Source: Kocuria rosea (GTDB taxonomy: Bacteria > Actinomycetota > Actinomycetes > Actinomycetales > Micrococcaceae). From it: a stretch of 64,000 bases of DNA. Of the stretch, positions 7,565 to 15,853 are shown one piece after another (positions within the stretch are counted from its first letter, which is position 1; each line of letters opens with the position of its first letter). The position numbers and the translations under genes were made by a program. The notes under the pieces were generated by a model, which made no database searches, was not told the origin of the DNA, and worked only from the letters and a program-made list of their open reading frames with translations. The stretch covers positions 1-64,000 of the forward strand of contig NZ_JAMBOG010000004.1 of assembly GCF_023715525.1 (NCBI RefSeq), given 5' to 3'.

Positions 7565-8410
7565 TTGGACCCGCACCCCGTTGACCGTGCCGCCCCGGCG
7601 AGCTCCGGCTGGTCGACCCTGCACCGCCACCACATCGGCATCGACGTCGGCAGCGCCTCGATCACGTACGCCGTCGTGGACACCGCCGCGGGCCGCCCCA
7701 CCGGCCCGGTCCGGAAGGTGCCCACGCCCGATCCGGCCAGCCCGGTGGCCGTCGCCGAGGTGCTGTGGGCGCTGGTCGAGGCGCTGTCGGCCGAGCCGCG
7801 GGCCCCGCACCCGGAGGCCAGCGTCGGGGTGGCCCTGCCGGCCATCATCCGCCACGGCGTGGCCCGCTCGGCCGCGCACATCGACGACGCCTGGATCGGC
7901 CTGGACGTCGGGCGCTTCCTCACCGACCGGCTGGGGCGCGCCGTGCACGTGATCAACGACGCCGACGCCGCGGGCCTGGCCGAGGCGCACTACGGCGCTG
8001 GCCGCGGGGAGGCGGGCCGCGCGGTGACGGGGACGGTCCTGGTGATCACCCTGGGCGCCGGGATCGGCTCGGCGCTGATCGTGGACGGACGGCTGGTCCC
8101 GAACCTGGAGCTCGGCCACCTGGAGATCGACGGGGCCGCGGCGGAGGTCCTGGCCTCCGCCGCGGCCCGCGAGCGGCAGGGCCTGGACTGGCCCGCCTAC
8201 GCCGAGCGGCTCCAGCGCTACCTCTCCCACCTGGAGTTCCTCTTCTCCCCCGACCTGATCGTCGTGGGGGGCGGGATCTGCGTGGACCACGAGCAGTTCC
8301 TCCCGCGCCTGCGGCTGGGCACCCCCGTGGTGCCCGCGGGGCTGCGCGACGCGGCCGGCGTCATCGGCGCGGCGCGCCACGCCTACCTCGCGCTGCCGCC
8401 CCTGGGATGA
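7565..8410 (+). CDS. ppgK: Polyphosphate glucokinase (ROK family)
   Basis: Phosphorylates glucose at the expense of polyphosphate, often also ATP, feeding glucose-6-phosphate. It is 281 residues with an N-terminal HIGIDVGSASITYAVVD phosphate loop, the PAIIRHGVARSAAHID region and DADAAG catalytic Asp. Also present are VLVITLGAGIGSALI and the ELGHLEIDG motif typical of polyphosphate glucokinases rather than plain ROK kinases. The TTG at 7565 is taken as start because GGAGG lies about 9 bases upstream and no other start precedes the conserved domain. It converges with the epimerase gene. Its place inside a glycan locus is odd, as the enzyme usually serves central metabolism. Confidence 0.85.
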   Translation: MDPHPVDRAAPASSGWSTLHRHHIGIDVGSASITYAVVDTAAGRPTGPVRKVPTPDPASPVAVAEVLWALVEALSAEPRAPHPEASVGVALPAIIRHGVARSAAHIDDAWIGLDVGRFLTDRLGRAVHVINDADAAGLAEAHYGAGRGEAGRAVTGTVLVITLGAGIGSALIVDGRLVPNLELGHLEIDGAAAEVLASAAARERQGLDWPAYAERLQRYLSHLEFLFSPDLIVVGGGICVDHEQFLPRLRLGTPVVPAGLRDAAGVIGAARHAYLALPPLG

Positions 8411-8450
8411 GGCCGGACGGCGGAGCGGTCCGCCCGCCCGGGCGGCGGCG

Positions 8451-9467
8451 TCAGCGGAGCCGGCCGGCGGCGGGCACCTGCGCGGGCCGGGCCGCCTCGC
8501 GGAACCACTCCACGGTCCGGGCCAGGCCCTCCGTCCAGGGCACCTCGGGGACCCAGCCGAGCACCTCGGTGGCCAGCGCCGTGTCGGGGCGGCGGACCTT
8601 CGGGTCGTCGACGGGGCGGTCGACGAACGCGATCTCCGACGCCGAGCCCGTGGCGGCGATCACGTCCTGCGCGATCTGCAGCACGGACAGCTCGTGCGGG
8701 TTGCCGATGTTCATGGGCCCGCTGTGGCCGCTGCCGGCCAGCGCCAGGATGCCGCGCACGAGGTCGGAGACGTAGCACACCGAGCGGGTCTGCGCGCCGT
8801 CGCCGGTGACGGTCAGCGGCTCCCCGGCCAGGGCCTGGCGGATGAAGGTGGGGATCGCCCGGCCGTCGAAGGGCCGCATCCGGGGTCCGAAGGTGTTGAA
8901 GATCCGCACGATCGCGGTGTCGACGCCGTGCTCCGCGCGGTAGGCGACGGTGAGGGCCTCCGCGAAGCGCTTGGCCTCGTCGTAGACGCCGCGCGGGCCG
9001 ACCGGGTTGACGTGGCCCCAGTAGCTCTCGGGCTGGGGGTGGACCTGGGGGTCGCCGTAGACCTCGGAGGTCGACGCCAGCACGAAGCGGGCGCCCTTGT
9101 CCTTGGCCAGGCCCAGGGCGTGGTGGGTGCCGATGGAGCCGACCTTGAGGGTGTGGATGGGCAGCTTGAGGTAGTCGATCGGGGAGGCCGGGGACGCGAA
9201 GTGCAGCACCAGGTCCACGTCGCCGGGCACGTGCACGTAGTCGGTGACGTCGCACTGGACCAGCCGGAAGCCGGGGTCGCCCACGAGGTGCTCGATGTTG
9301 GCGGCGGAGCCGGTGAGGAAGTTGTCGAGGCAGACGACCTCCACCTCGCGCCGGCGCAGCTCGGTGCACAGGTGGCTGCCGAGGAAGCCGGCGCCGCCGG
9401 TCACGACCGCCCGGCGGACGGGGCGGCCGGCGCCGGGGGTGGTGGTCGCGTCTGTCGTGGGGTTCAC
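8451..9467 (-). CDS. NAD-dependent epimerase/dehydratase, UDP-glucuronate decarboxylase (UDP-xylose synthase)-like
   Basis: Extended SDR enzyme of 338 residues; the family converts UDP-glucuronate to UDP-xylose. It has the [15 protein letters not shown] loop near residue 22, then [40 protein letters not shown] and the YDEAKR catalytic Tyr/Lys. These match UDP-xylose synthases closely and argue against the related ADP-heptose 6-epimerase (HldD). The GTG at 9467 has GAGGAG a few bases upstream. It is the last gene of the long minus-strand glycan operon and would supply a pentose donor. Substrate assignment is by similarity only. Confidence 0.82.
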   Translation of the reverse strand: MNPTTDATTTPGAGRPVRRAVVTGGAGFLGSHLCTELRRREVEVVCLDNFLTGSAANIEHLVGDPGFRLVQCDVTDYVHVPGDVDLVLHFASPASPIDYLKLPIHTLKVGSIGTHHALGLAKDKGARFVLASTSEVYGDPQVHPQPESYWGHVNPVGPRGVYDEAKRFAEALTVAYRAEHGVDTAIVRIFNTFGPRMRPFDGRAIPTFIRQALAGEPLTVTGDGAQTRSVCYVSDLVRGILALAGSGHSGPMNIGNPHELSVLQIAQDVIAATGSASEIAFVDRPVDDPKVRRPDTALATEVLGWVPEVPWTEGLARTVEWFREAARPAQVPAAGRLR

Positions 9468-9547
9468 GGTGCTCCTCGGGGTCGAACGGGCAGGGTCTCG
9501 GGCGGGCGGGATCTTCCAGCGGGCGGGCAGGTCTTCGGGCCCGGCGG

Positions 9548-10543
9548 TCAGGGACCGGCGCGGACCGGGGCGGGGCGGGCCAGCTGGGCCCGGGCGGCGG
9601 CGAGGACCTCGGCCACGGTCACGGCGGCCAGGCGCTCGTCGAGCACGTCCGCGTGGGGGTCGCCCCACGCGTCCGCGGCCGGGTCCCCGTGCCATAGCAC
9701 GGTGTGCAGCTCGTGGTCCACGGCGGGTCCCCACCAGGCGGGCGGGGTGGGGCCGAAGAGCACCACGGAGCGCACCGCCAGGGCGGTGGCCACGTGGGCG
9801 ACGCCGGTGTCCGTGCTCAGCACGGCGGCGGCGGCCCCGACGGCCGCGGCGAGCTCCGCCAGGGACAGTGCGCCGCAGACGTTCTCGGCGGCGTCCAGGC
9901 CGTCGGCCACGGCGGCGGCGAGCCCGGCCTCGGCCGGGGACCCGGTGACGAGGATGCGGTGGCCGTCGGCGGCGAGGGCCTCGGCGACGCGGCGCCAGCG
10001 CGCGGCGGGCCAGCGGCGGGAGGCCGAGGCCGCCCCGGGGTGGAGCACCACGGGTGCGCCCTCGGGCGCCGGCACGTGCGGGCGCAGCCGCAGGTCCTCG
10101 GGCCCGCAGGCCCCGCCGGCCGCGTCCACCAGCCGGCACCAGCGCCGCACCTCGTGCTCGTCGGCCCGCCACGCCGGCCCGTCGTGGCCGGCCGCGGCGA
10201 ACGCGACGAGCCGCTGCGGGCGGGTGGCGAGCAGGAGCTCGTGGCTGCGCGGCCCGCGGCCGTGCAGGTTGACGGCCACGTGCCCGCCGGGCAACGCCGG
10301 CAGCGGCTTGAGGCCCGCCGTGGGCAGCACGGCGTCGACGACGCCGAGCTCGGCGAGCCAGGTCCCGATCCCCTCGGGGGCGGCGAGGACCAGCCGGTGG
10401 CCCGGCAGCATCCGGCGCACGCCCCGCAGGGGGGCCACGCCGGCGAGGGCGTCGCCGAGGCCGAGCGCGCGCAGCACGAGGACGTCGCCGGGCCCGACCG
10501 TCGCCGGGTCCACGGTCGCCGCGCGGCGGGGCTCAGCGCTCAC
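9548..10543 (-). CDS. Family 9 glycosyltransferase (heptosyltransferase-like)
   Basis: A 331-residue GT-B enzyme of the ADP-heptose:LPS heptosyltransferase family. Visible signatures are [21 protein letters not shown] at the N-terminus (19 bases into the family fold), [19 protein letters not shown] and the C-terminal [13 protein letters not shown] donor loop. Gram-positives have no LPS, so the acceptor must be another glycan. The GTG at 10543 overlaps the end of hldE by 11 bases, directly coupling a heptosyltransferase-like enzyme to ADP-heptose synthesis. That context makes heptose the likely donor sugar, but GT9 enzymes are also known to use other sugars. Confidence 0.85.
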   Translation of the reverse strand: MSAEPRRAATVDPATVGPGDVLVLRALGLGDALAGVAPLRGVRRMLPGHRLVLAAPEGIGTWLAELGVVDAVLPTAGLKPLPALPGGHVAVNLHGRGPRSHELLLATRPQRLVAFAAAGHDGPAWRADEHEVRRWCRLVDAAGGACGPEDLRLRPHVPAPEGAPVVLHPGAASASRRWPAARWRRVAEALAADGHRILVTGSPAEAGLAAAVADGLDAAENVCGALSLAELAAAVGAAAAVLSTDTGVAHVATALAVRSVVLFGPTPPAWWGPAVDHELHTVLWHGDPAADAWGDPHADVLDERLAAVTVAEVLAAARAQLARPAPVRAGP

Positions 10544-11942
10544 GGCCGGCCCGCTGCAGGATCGCGGTCGTGGACCGGCCGGAGAGGTAGGGCAGGACGG
10601 TGACCTCCCCGCCCCAGCTGCGCACGTCGGCGGCCTCGGGCAGCTGCTCGGGGGTGTAGTCCCCGCCCTTGACCCACACGTCCGGGCGCAGCAGGTTCAG
10701 CGCGGCGCGCGGGTCGTCCTCGTCGAAGACGACGACCGCGTCGACGCTGCGCAGGGCCGCGAGCACCCGGGCGCGGTCGCCCTGGCCCACGACGGGGCGG
10801 CCCGGGCCCTTGAGCCGGCGCACGGACCCGTCGGAGTTGAGCAGCACCACCAGGGCGTCGCCGAGCCGGCGGGCGGCGTCGAGGGAGGCGATGTGCCCGG
10901 CGTGCAGCACGTCGAAGCACCCGCCGGTGGCCACCACGGTCCCGCCCCGGGCCCGGACCTCGGCGAGCAGGTCCTGGACCTCGCGCGGCAGCCGCTCGGC
11001 CCCGGGGTGCAGCCCGGGGCGCTGCCGGGTGCCGGCGGCGCGGCGGGTGCGGTACGTGGCCGCCCCGCCGGCCGCGACCCACTGCCCGGCGGCCTCGACC
11101 GCGGTCTCCACGGCGGCGGTCACGTCCGCGCCGCCGCCGAGGGCGAGGGCGGCCGCGGAGGCGAAGCGGTCACCGGCCCCGCACGGGTCCGTGTTGCGCA
11201 CGGGTGCGGCCGGGAGCAGCTCGGTGCCGGCGGCGGACGCCAGGTAGGCGCCCTCCGCGCCGGCGGTGACGGCCACGGCGCGGGCGCTCCAGCGGCGGCG
11301 CAGCGCCCCCGCGAGCTCCCGGGGCCCGGCGCCGTCGTCCTCGAGGGCGCCGGCGGCCTCGGCGGCGTTGGGGGTCACGAGCGCGCACCCGGGGACGGGC
11401 TCGCCGCCGCGGGGGTGCGGGTCCCACACGACCGTGCCGGTGCGGGCGTGCTCCTCGAGCGCGGCCCGCACGGCCAGGTCACGGGTGATGCCTCCCCCGT
11501 AGTCGGAGACGAGCACGGCGTCGGCGCCGGCCAGGACGGCGGCCACGTGCGCGGCCGAGACGCCGACCGGGGTGCCCGGCCCGCCCTCGTCGACGCGCAG
11601 GAGCGTCTGCCCGGCGCTGCGCACGCGGGTCTTGGTGCGGGTCCCGCCCTCGTGGCCGAGCCGCTCGAGGGCGACGTCCCCGAGGGCGGCGGCGAGCTCG
11701 TGGCCGGCGGCGTCCGCGGCCACGGGCGCCAGCAGGGTCACGGAGACCTCCGCCGGGACGGAGCCGACCGCGGGCGGCTCGGCGCACAGCAGCGCGGCCA
11801 GCCCCGCACCGCCCGGGCTGGCGAACACGTCGTCGACGTCGACGACCGGCACGGGCGCGTCCGGGCTCAGGCGCGTGGAGGTGCCGGCGACGTCGCGGTC
11901 GAGCAGGGCGTCGCCGACGACGACGATGCGGGCGGCGCTCAT
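10533..11942 (-). CDS. hldE: Bifunctional D-glycero-heptose-7-phosphate kinase / heptose-1-phosphate adenylyltransferase
   Basis: Catalyses the second and fourth steps of ADP-heptose synthesis: 1-phosphorylation of heptose 7-phosphate, then adenylylation after the 7-phosphate is removed. Residues 1 to about 300 are a PfkB/ribokinase domain with catalytic GAGD at 255-258; residues 330-469 are a nucleotidyltransferase with HAGH at 347-350 and the late SGRSTTAI motif. Length (469 aa) equals classic two-domain HldE. The ATG overlaps the upstream stop as ATGA, and the end overlaps a GT9 gene. Partner enzymes GmhA and GmhB are encoded as fusions in the same operon, so the pathway is complete apart from the optional C6 epimerase. 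Confidence 0.9.
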   Translation of the reverse strand: MSAARIVVVGDALLDRDVAGTSTRLSPDAPVPVVDVDDVFASPGGAGLAALLCAEPPAVGSVPAEVSVTLLAPVAADAAGHELAAALGDVALERLGHEGGTRTKTRVRSAGQTLLRVDEGGPGTPVGVSAAHVAAVLAGADAVLVSDYGGGITRDLAVRAALEEHARTGTVVWDPHPRGGEPVPGCALVTPNAAEAAGALEDDGAGPRELAGALRRRWSARAVAVTAGAEGAYLASAAGTELLPAAPVRNTDPCGAGDRFASAAALALGGGADVTAAVETAVEAAGQWVAAGGAATYRTRRAAGTRQRPGLHPGAERLPREVQDLLAEVRARGGTVVATGGCFDVLHAGHIASLDAARRLGDALVVLLNSDGSVRRLKGPGRPVVGQGDRARVLAALRSVDAVVVFDEDDPRAALNLLRPDVWVKGGDYTPEQLPEAADVRSWGGEVTVLPYLSGRSTTAILQRAGRER

Positions 11943-13813
11943 GCGACCCCCGCCCGCACGGTCGCCGGCTCCTCGTCGGCGGGCTCCCCTGCCGCCTCCC
12001 CGGCGGGCGGGACGAGCAGCTCGTCGACGGGCCGCGGGGCCAGCCGGGCGTCGACGGCGGCGCACACCGCGTGCAGGAGCATGAGGTGGACCTCCTGGAT
12101 CACCGAGGTGCTGGGCGCGGCGACGGTCAGCACCTCGTCGGCGAGCTCGGCCAGCGGGTTGGGGCCGGGTCCGGTCAGCGCCCACACGTCCAGCCCGTGC
12201 TCCCGGGCGCGCTGCGCGGCGGCGAGCACGTTGGGGCTGCGCCCGCTCGTGGAGAGGACCACGAGCACGTCGCCGGGCCTGCCGTGGGCCTGAACCTGGC
12301 GGGCGAAGACCTCCTCGATGCCGTAGTCGTTGGCGATCGCGGTCACGCTGGAGGTCTCGGCGGAGAGGCAGACGGCGGCGAGGGGCTGCCGGTCGTCGAC
12401 GAAGCGCCCCACGAGCTCGGCGGTGAAGTGCTGGGCCTCCGCGGCGCTGCCGCCGTTGCCGACGGCCAGGACACGGCCCCCGGCGGTCAGCAGGCCGGCG
12501 AGGCGGGCGCCCCAGCGGTCCACGACGCCGGCGTGCCGGGTGGCCTCGCCCGCGGCGACGGTGAGCTCGTCGAGGTGGCTGCCCAGCCACCTCTGCGTCT
12601 GGGCGAGCAGCGGGGGGTGCTCGCGGCGGTGCCGCTCGAGCACGCGCTCGTAGGCGCGCTCGGTCTGCTCGGCCACGCGGGCCCAGCCGAAGAGCCGCTC
12701 GACGCGGGCGCGCCCGGCCCGGCCCATGCGGGCGGCCAGCGCGGGGTCGTCGAGCAGGGTGCGCAGCGCGTCCGCGGTGCCGGCGACGTCGCGCGGCGGG
12801 ACGAGCAGGCCCGTCACGCCGTCCTCGACGCTGTCGAGCAGCCCGCCCACGGCGGTGCCCACCACGGGGCGCGCGCAGGCCATGGCCTCGAGGGGCACCA
12901 TGCCGAACGGCTCGTACCACGGCAGGCAGGCGACGACGTCGGCGCCGGCCAGCAGGGCGGCGGCGTCGCCGTGGTCGACCCGCCCGAGCAGCTCCACGCG
13001 CTCGGCCACGCCCAGCTCCCGGGCCAGGGCCCGCAGGCGCAGGGCCTCGGGGTCGCGGTCGAGCTCGGCGCGGTCGGGGCCGCCGGCCACCACCAGCTCG
13101 GCGCCGGGCAGCTGCGCCAGGGCGCGGACGACGACGTCGACGCCCTTGCGCTCCACGAGCCGGCCCAGGGCGAGGATCCGGCGCGGGTGCGCCTCGGCGC
13201 GCGCGGGCGCCGGGGCGAAGGCGTCGAGGTCCACGCCGCAGGGCACCACCTCGATCCGCGACGGGTCCCCGCCGAGGGCCAGCAGCTCGGCGCGCTCGTC
13301 CCGGCAGGTGGCCAGGACGAGGTCGGCGGCGGCGACGATCTCGTTCTCCGCCGCGAGCCGGCCCGCGGGGCTGGTGTCGGCGGCGCCCTGGTGGCGGCGC
13401 TTGACGGCCCCCAGGGCGTGGAAGGTCTGCACCACGGGGATCTGCAGGGTCCCGGCGGCGCGGCGGGCGGCGAGCCCGGACATCCAGAAGTGCGCGTGCA
13501 CGAGGTCGGGGGCGCCGTCGCGGGCCCAGTCGCGGGCCAGCCAGCGCCCGAACTCGTCCATGTAGGGGGCGAGGTCGTCCTTGGGCAGCGGGCTGGGCGG
13601 GCCGGCGGGCACGTGCACGACGCGCGCGCCGGGGGCGAGCTCGACGACGTCGGGCAGCCGGGCGTCGTCGCGCCGGGTGTAGACGGTCACCCGGTGGCCC
13701 CGGCGGGCGAGGCCCTCGGCGAGGGCGGCCACGTAGACGTTCTGTCCTCCGGCGTCGACCCCGCCGAGCGCGGCCAGGGGGCTGGCGTGCTCGGAGACCA
13801 TTGCGATTCTCAT
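11939..13813 (-). CDS. Fusion protein: family 4 glycosyltransferase + GmhA-type phosphoheptose isomerase
   Basis: A 624-residue two-domain protein. Residues 1 to about 410 form a GT-B family 4 enzyme (GGVDAGGQNVYVAALAEGL near residue 17, KGVDVV, and the YEPFGMVPLEAMACARPVV donor site). Residues about 425-600 form a SIS domain like GmhA, which turns sedoheptulose 7-phosphate into heptose 7-phosphate: GNGGSAAEAQHF from 452, zinc-ligand candidates His462, Glu466, Gln573 and His581, and STSGRSPN. The GmhA ligand spacing (4 and 8 residues) is kept, so the isomerase should be active. The frame is clean across the joint, so this is a true fusion. It lies directly upstream of hldE (ATGA overlap), and its own ATG overlaps the preceding gene. 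Confidence 0.88.
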   Translation of the reverse strand: MRIAMVSEHASPLAALGGVDAGGQNVYVAALAEGLARRGHRVTVYTRRDDARLPDVVELAPGARVVHVPAGPPSPLPKDDLAPYMDEFGRWLARDWARDGAPDLVHAHFWMSGLAARRAAGTLQIPVVQTFHALGAVKRRHQGAADTSPAGRLAAENEIVAAADLVLATCRDERAELLALGGDPSRIEVVPCGVDLDAFAPAPARAEAHPRRILALGRLVERKGVDVVVRALAQLPGAELVVAGGPDRAELDRDPEALRLRALARELGVAERVELLGRVDHGDAAALLAGADVVACLPWYEPFGMVPLEAMACARPVVGTAVGGLLDSVEDGVTGLLVPPRDVAGTADALRTLLDDPALAARMGRAGRARVERLFGWARVAEQTERAYERVLERHRREHPPLLAQTQRWLGSHLDELTVAAGEATRHAGVVDRWGARLAGLLTAGGRVLAVGNGGSAAEAQHFTAELVGRFVDDRQPLAAVCLSAETSSVTAIANDYGIEEVFARQVQAHGRPGDVLVVLSTSGRSPNVLAAAQRAREHGLDVWALTGPGPNPLAELADEVLTVAAPSTSVIQEVHLMLLHAVCAAVDARLAPRPVDELLVPPAGEAAGEPADEEPATVRAGVA

Positions 13814-14769
13814 GCTGTCACCTTCTCCAGGATGCGGTCCCAGTCCGCGAGGAAGCGGTCCAGGCCGTAGTGTCTCAGGGCGTGCTCGCGGGCGGCGGTG
13901 CCCGCCGCGGCCGCCGCGTCGGGGTCGTCGAGCCAGTGCCGGGCCTGCGCGGCGAGGGCCTCCGGGTCGTTGGAGAGCAGCCCCGCCTCCGGCGGCACCG
14001 CGCGCGGTGCCTCCGTGGTCGAGAGCCCGAGCACGGGCATCCCGATGGTCATGGCCTCGAGCAGCGCGAGGCCCAGGCTCGTCCACCGGTACGGGTGGAA
14101 GTAGGCCCGGTGGCCGCCGAGCGCCGCGTGCAGCTGCTCCTGAGGATAGTTCTCGTGCAGCCGCCCGGCCATGTGGGGCGCGAGCTCGGCCAGCCGGTCC
14201 ATGCCCATCCCGTACACGTCCACGGGCAGCTCCCGCGCCAGCGCGGTGACGAGGTCGGTGCCGGCGAGGCGCCCGCGGCGCACGGGCTCGTTGACGACGA
14301 CGGCGAGGCTGGCGCTCGTGCCGGTGTACAGCGGGCCGGGGTCGACGATGCCGTGCTCGACGACCTCCGTGGGGGCCTCGCCGTTGTCCCACATCATCCG
14401 GTTGAAGTGCGTCACGTGCACCACGGGGATGTCCGAGCGCTCCGCCAGCGGGTGGCGGGTGGTCACGGCGGTCCCGCGGGGGGTGTCGTGCTCGACGTAG
14501 ACGGCCGGGACGTCCGTGCCGGGGCGCCGGCCGGTCCACCGCTCGAGGAGCTCCAGCTCGTGGGGGCGCTGCAGCAGCACCACGTCGAAGTCGGCGTCGG
14601 CCAGCTCCGCGGGGGTGAGCTCGCGCGCGGCGGCGGGCCACTGCCAGGTCCGGGCGCGCCCGCGCCCGTCGGGGCCGCGGTCCTCGACCACGGGCAGCAG
14701 GTACTCGTGGGGACCGTGCACGAACGACGTCGTCCACGACCCGTGGACGTGCCAGGTCAGGATGCGCAC
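13810..14769 (-). CDS. Glycosyltransferase (GT-B type)
   Basis: A 319-residue protein starting VRILTWHVHGSW at a GTG with GGAAGGAG 7 bases upstream. The C-terminal half has a GT-B donor site (YRWTSLGLALLEAMTIGMPVL) and an Asn/Glu-rich centre; the N-terminal half is less conserved (VVLLQRPHELELL). It resembles family 1/4 transferases of actinobacterial glycan clusters. It overlaps both neighbours (13 bases with the GT9 gene upstream and ATGA downstream). Donor and acceptor cannot be told from sequence. Confidence 0.78.
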   Translation of the reverse strand: MRILTWHVHGSWTTSFVHGPHEYLLPVVEDRGPDGRGRARTWQWPAAARELTPAELADADFDVVLLQRPHELELLERWTGRRPGTDVPAVYVEHDTPRGTAVTTRHPLAERSDIPVVHVTHFNRMMWDNGEAPTEVVEHGIVDPGPLYTGTSASLAVVVNEPVRRGRLAGTDLVTALARELPVDVYGMGMDRLAELAPHMAGRLHENYPQEQLHAALGGHRAYFHPYRWTSLGLALLEAMTIGMPVLGLSTTEAPRAVPPEAGLLSNDPEALAAQARHWLDDPDAAAAAGTAAREHALRHYGLDRFLADWDRILEKVTA

Positions 14770-15851
14770 CTGGGTGCTCCTTCCGTTGCGTTGACAGCGC
14801 CGGGTGCGCCCGCCGTGAGCCGGGCGACGGCGGCGACCACGGCGGCGGGCGGCACCGACGACAGGCACGGGTGCCCGGGGACCGGGCACTCCCGGGCCCG
14901 GGAGCCGCGGCAGTCCGCGGTCCGGTCCCCCAGCAGCACGACGGGCACGCCGTAGGGGGCCCACCGCTCGGCCGGGACCACCGGGGAGAACAGGGAGACG
15001 ACCGGGGTGCCCACGGCCGCCGCCAGGTGGGCGGGCCCGGTGTTGCCGACGACGACGCAGCGGGCGGCCTCCAGCACGGCGGCCAGCCCGGCCAGGTCGG
15101 TGCGCCCGGCGAGGTCGAGGACCGTGGCCCCGGGCGCGGCGGCCCGGGCGGCGGCGACGGTCGCGCCGGCGAGCTCCCGCTCCCCCGGCCCGCCCGTGAC
15201 GACGACGGCGTGCCCGGCCGCGGCGAGCCCGGCCGCCAGCGACCCGGCGTGCGCGGGGGTGAGCCCGCGCGAGGGCACGGAGGCGCCGGGGTGCAGGGCC
15301 ACGAACCCGCCCGGCAGCGCGGACAGCTCCGCGGGCAGCGCGGGCAGGGGGCGGCGCACGGCCAGGCGCAGGTCGGCGTCCGTGGGCGCGGGGGCCCCCG
15401 CCGCGACGGCGAGCTCCATGGCCGCCTCCACCTCGTGGCCCCCGCCGGGCGGGTCGGCCCGGCGGTGCCGGACGTCGAGCAGGGACCCCGGGTAGTCCTC
15501 GCTGGTGGCGACGACGCGGGGGATCCCGGCCAGCCGGGCGAGCAGGGCCATGGGCAGCGCGCTCTGGTGGTAGGACGTGAAGACCACGGCGAGGTCGTAG
15601 CCGCGCGCCGCGAGGTCCTCCACGAGCCCGAGGGCCGCGGCCCGGTCCACCGGCGGCGGGCGGAAGCCCGACCACGGCGCGGCGTACTCGAGGACCTCGG
15701 CCACCCCCGGCAGCAGCCGGGCCGCGGCCGCCCCGGCGGGCGAGGCGAGCAGGTCCACGGGTCCGCCGCGCCGGGCCAGCGCCCGGACCGCGGGCCCGCT
15801 CAGCAGGACGTCCCCGTCCGAGTCGAGGCGGACGGCGAGGGTGCGTGCCAC
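14757..15851 (-). CDS. Family 9 glycosyltransferase (heptosyltransferase-like), second copy
   Basis: A 364-residue GT9 enzyme. The N-terminus (VARTLAVRLDSDGDVLLSGPA) reads like heptosyltransferases, followed by FVALHPGASVPSRGLTPAH and the GNTGPAHLAAAVGTPVVSLFSPVVP donor loop (split here by a Gly/Thr turn). The C-terminal region has three Cys residues (DCRGS, RECPVPGHPC) that could form a small metal or disulfide site, as in some GT9 relatives. The GTG at 15851 lies two bases after the preceding stop with only a weak ribosome binding site, pointing to coupling. A second GT9 enzyme in a locus with ADP-heptose genes suggests more than one heptose addition. Confidence 0.83.
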   Translation of the reverse strand: MARTLAVRLDSDGDVLLSGPAVRALARRGGPVDLLASPAGAAAARLLPGVAEVLEYAAPWSGFRPPPVDRAAALGLVEDLAARGYDLAVVFTSYHQSALPMALLARLAGIPRVVATSEDYPGSLLDVRHRRADPPGGGHEVEAAMELAVAAGAPAPTDADLRLAVRRPLPALPAELSALPGGFVALHPGASVPSRGLTPAHAGSLAAGLAAAGHAVVVTGGPGERELAGATVAAARAAAPGATVLDLAGRTDLAGLAAVLEAARCVVVGNTGPAHLAAAVGTPVVSLFSPVVPAERWAPYGVPVVLLGDRTADCRGSRARECPVPGHPCLSSVPPAAVVAAVARLTAGAPGAVNATEGAPRCAS

Positions 15852-15853
15852 GC

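Noticed and set aside
8451-9467. Epimerase as HldD (ADP-heptose 6-epimerase).
   Set aside because: [21 protein letters not shown] and [11 protein letters not shown] motifs are those of UDP-glucuronate decarboxylases.
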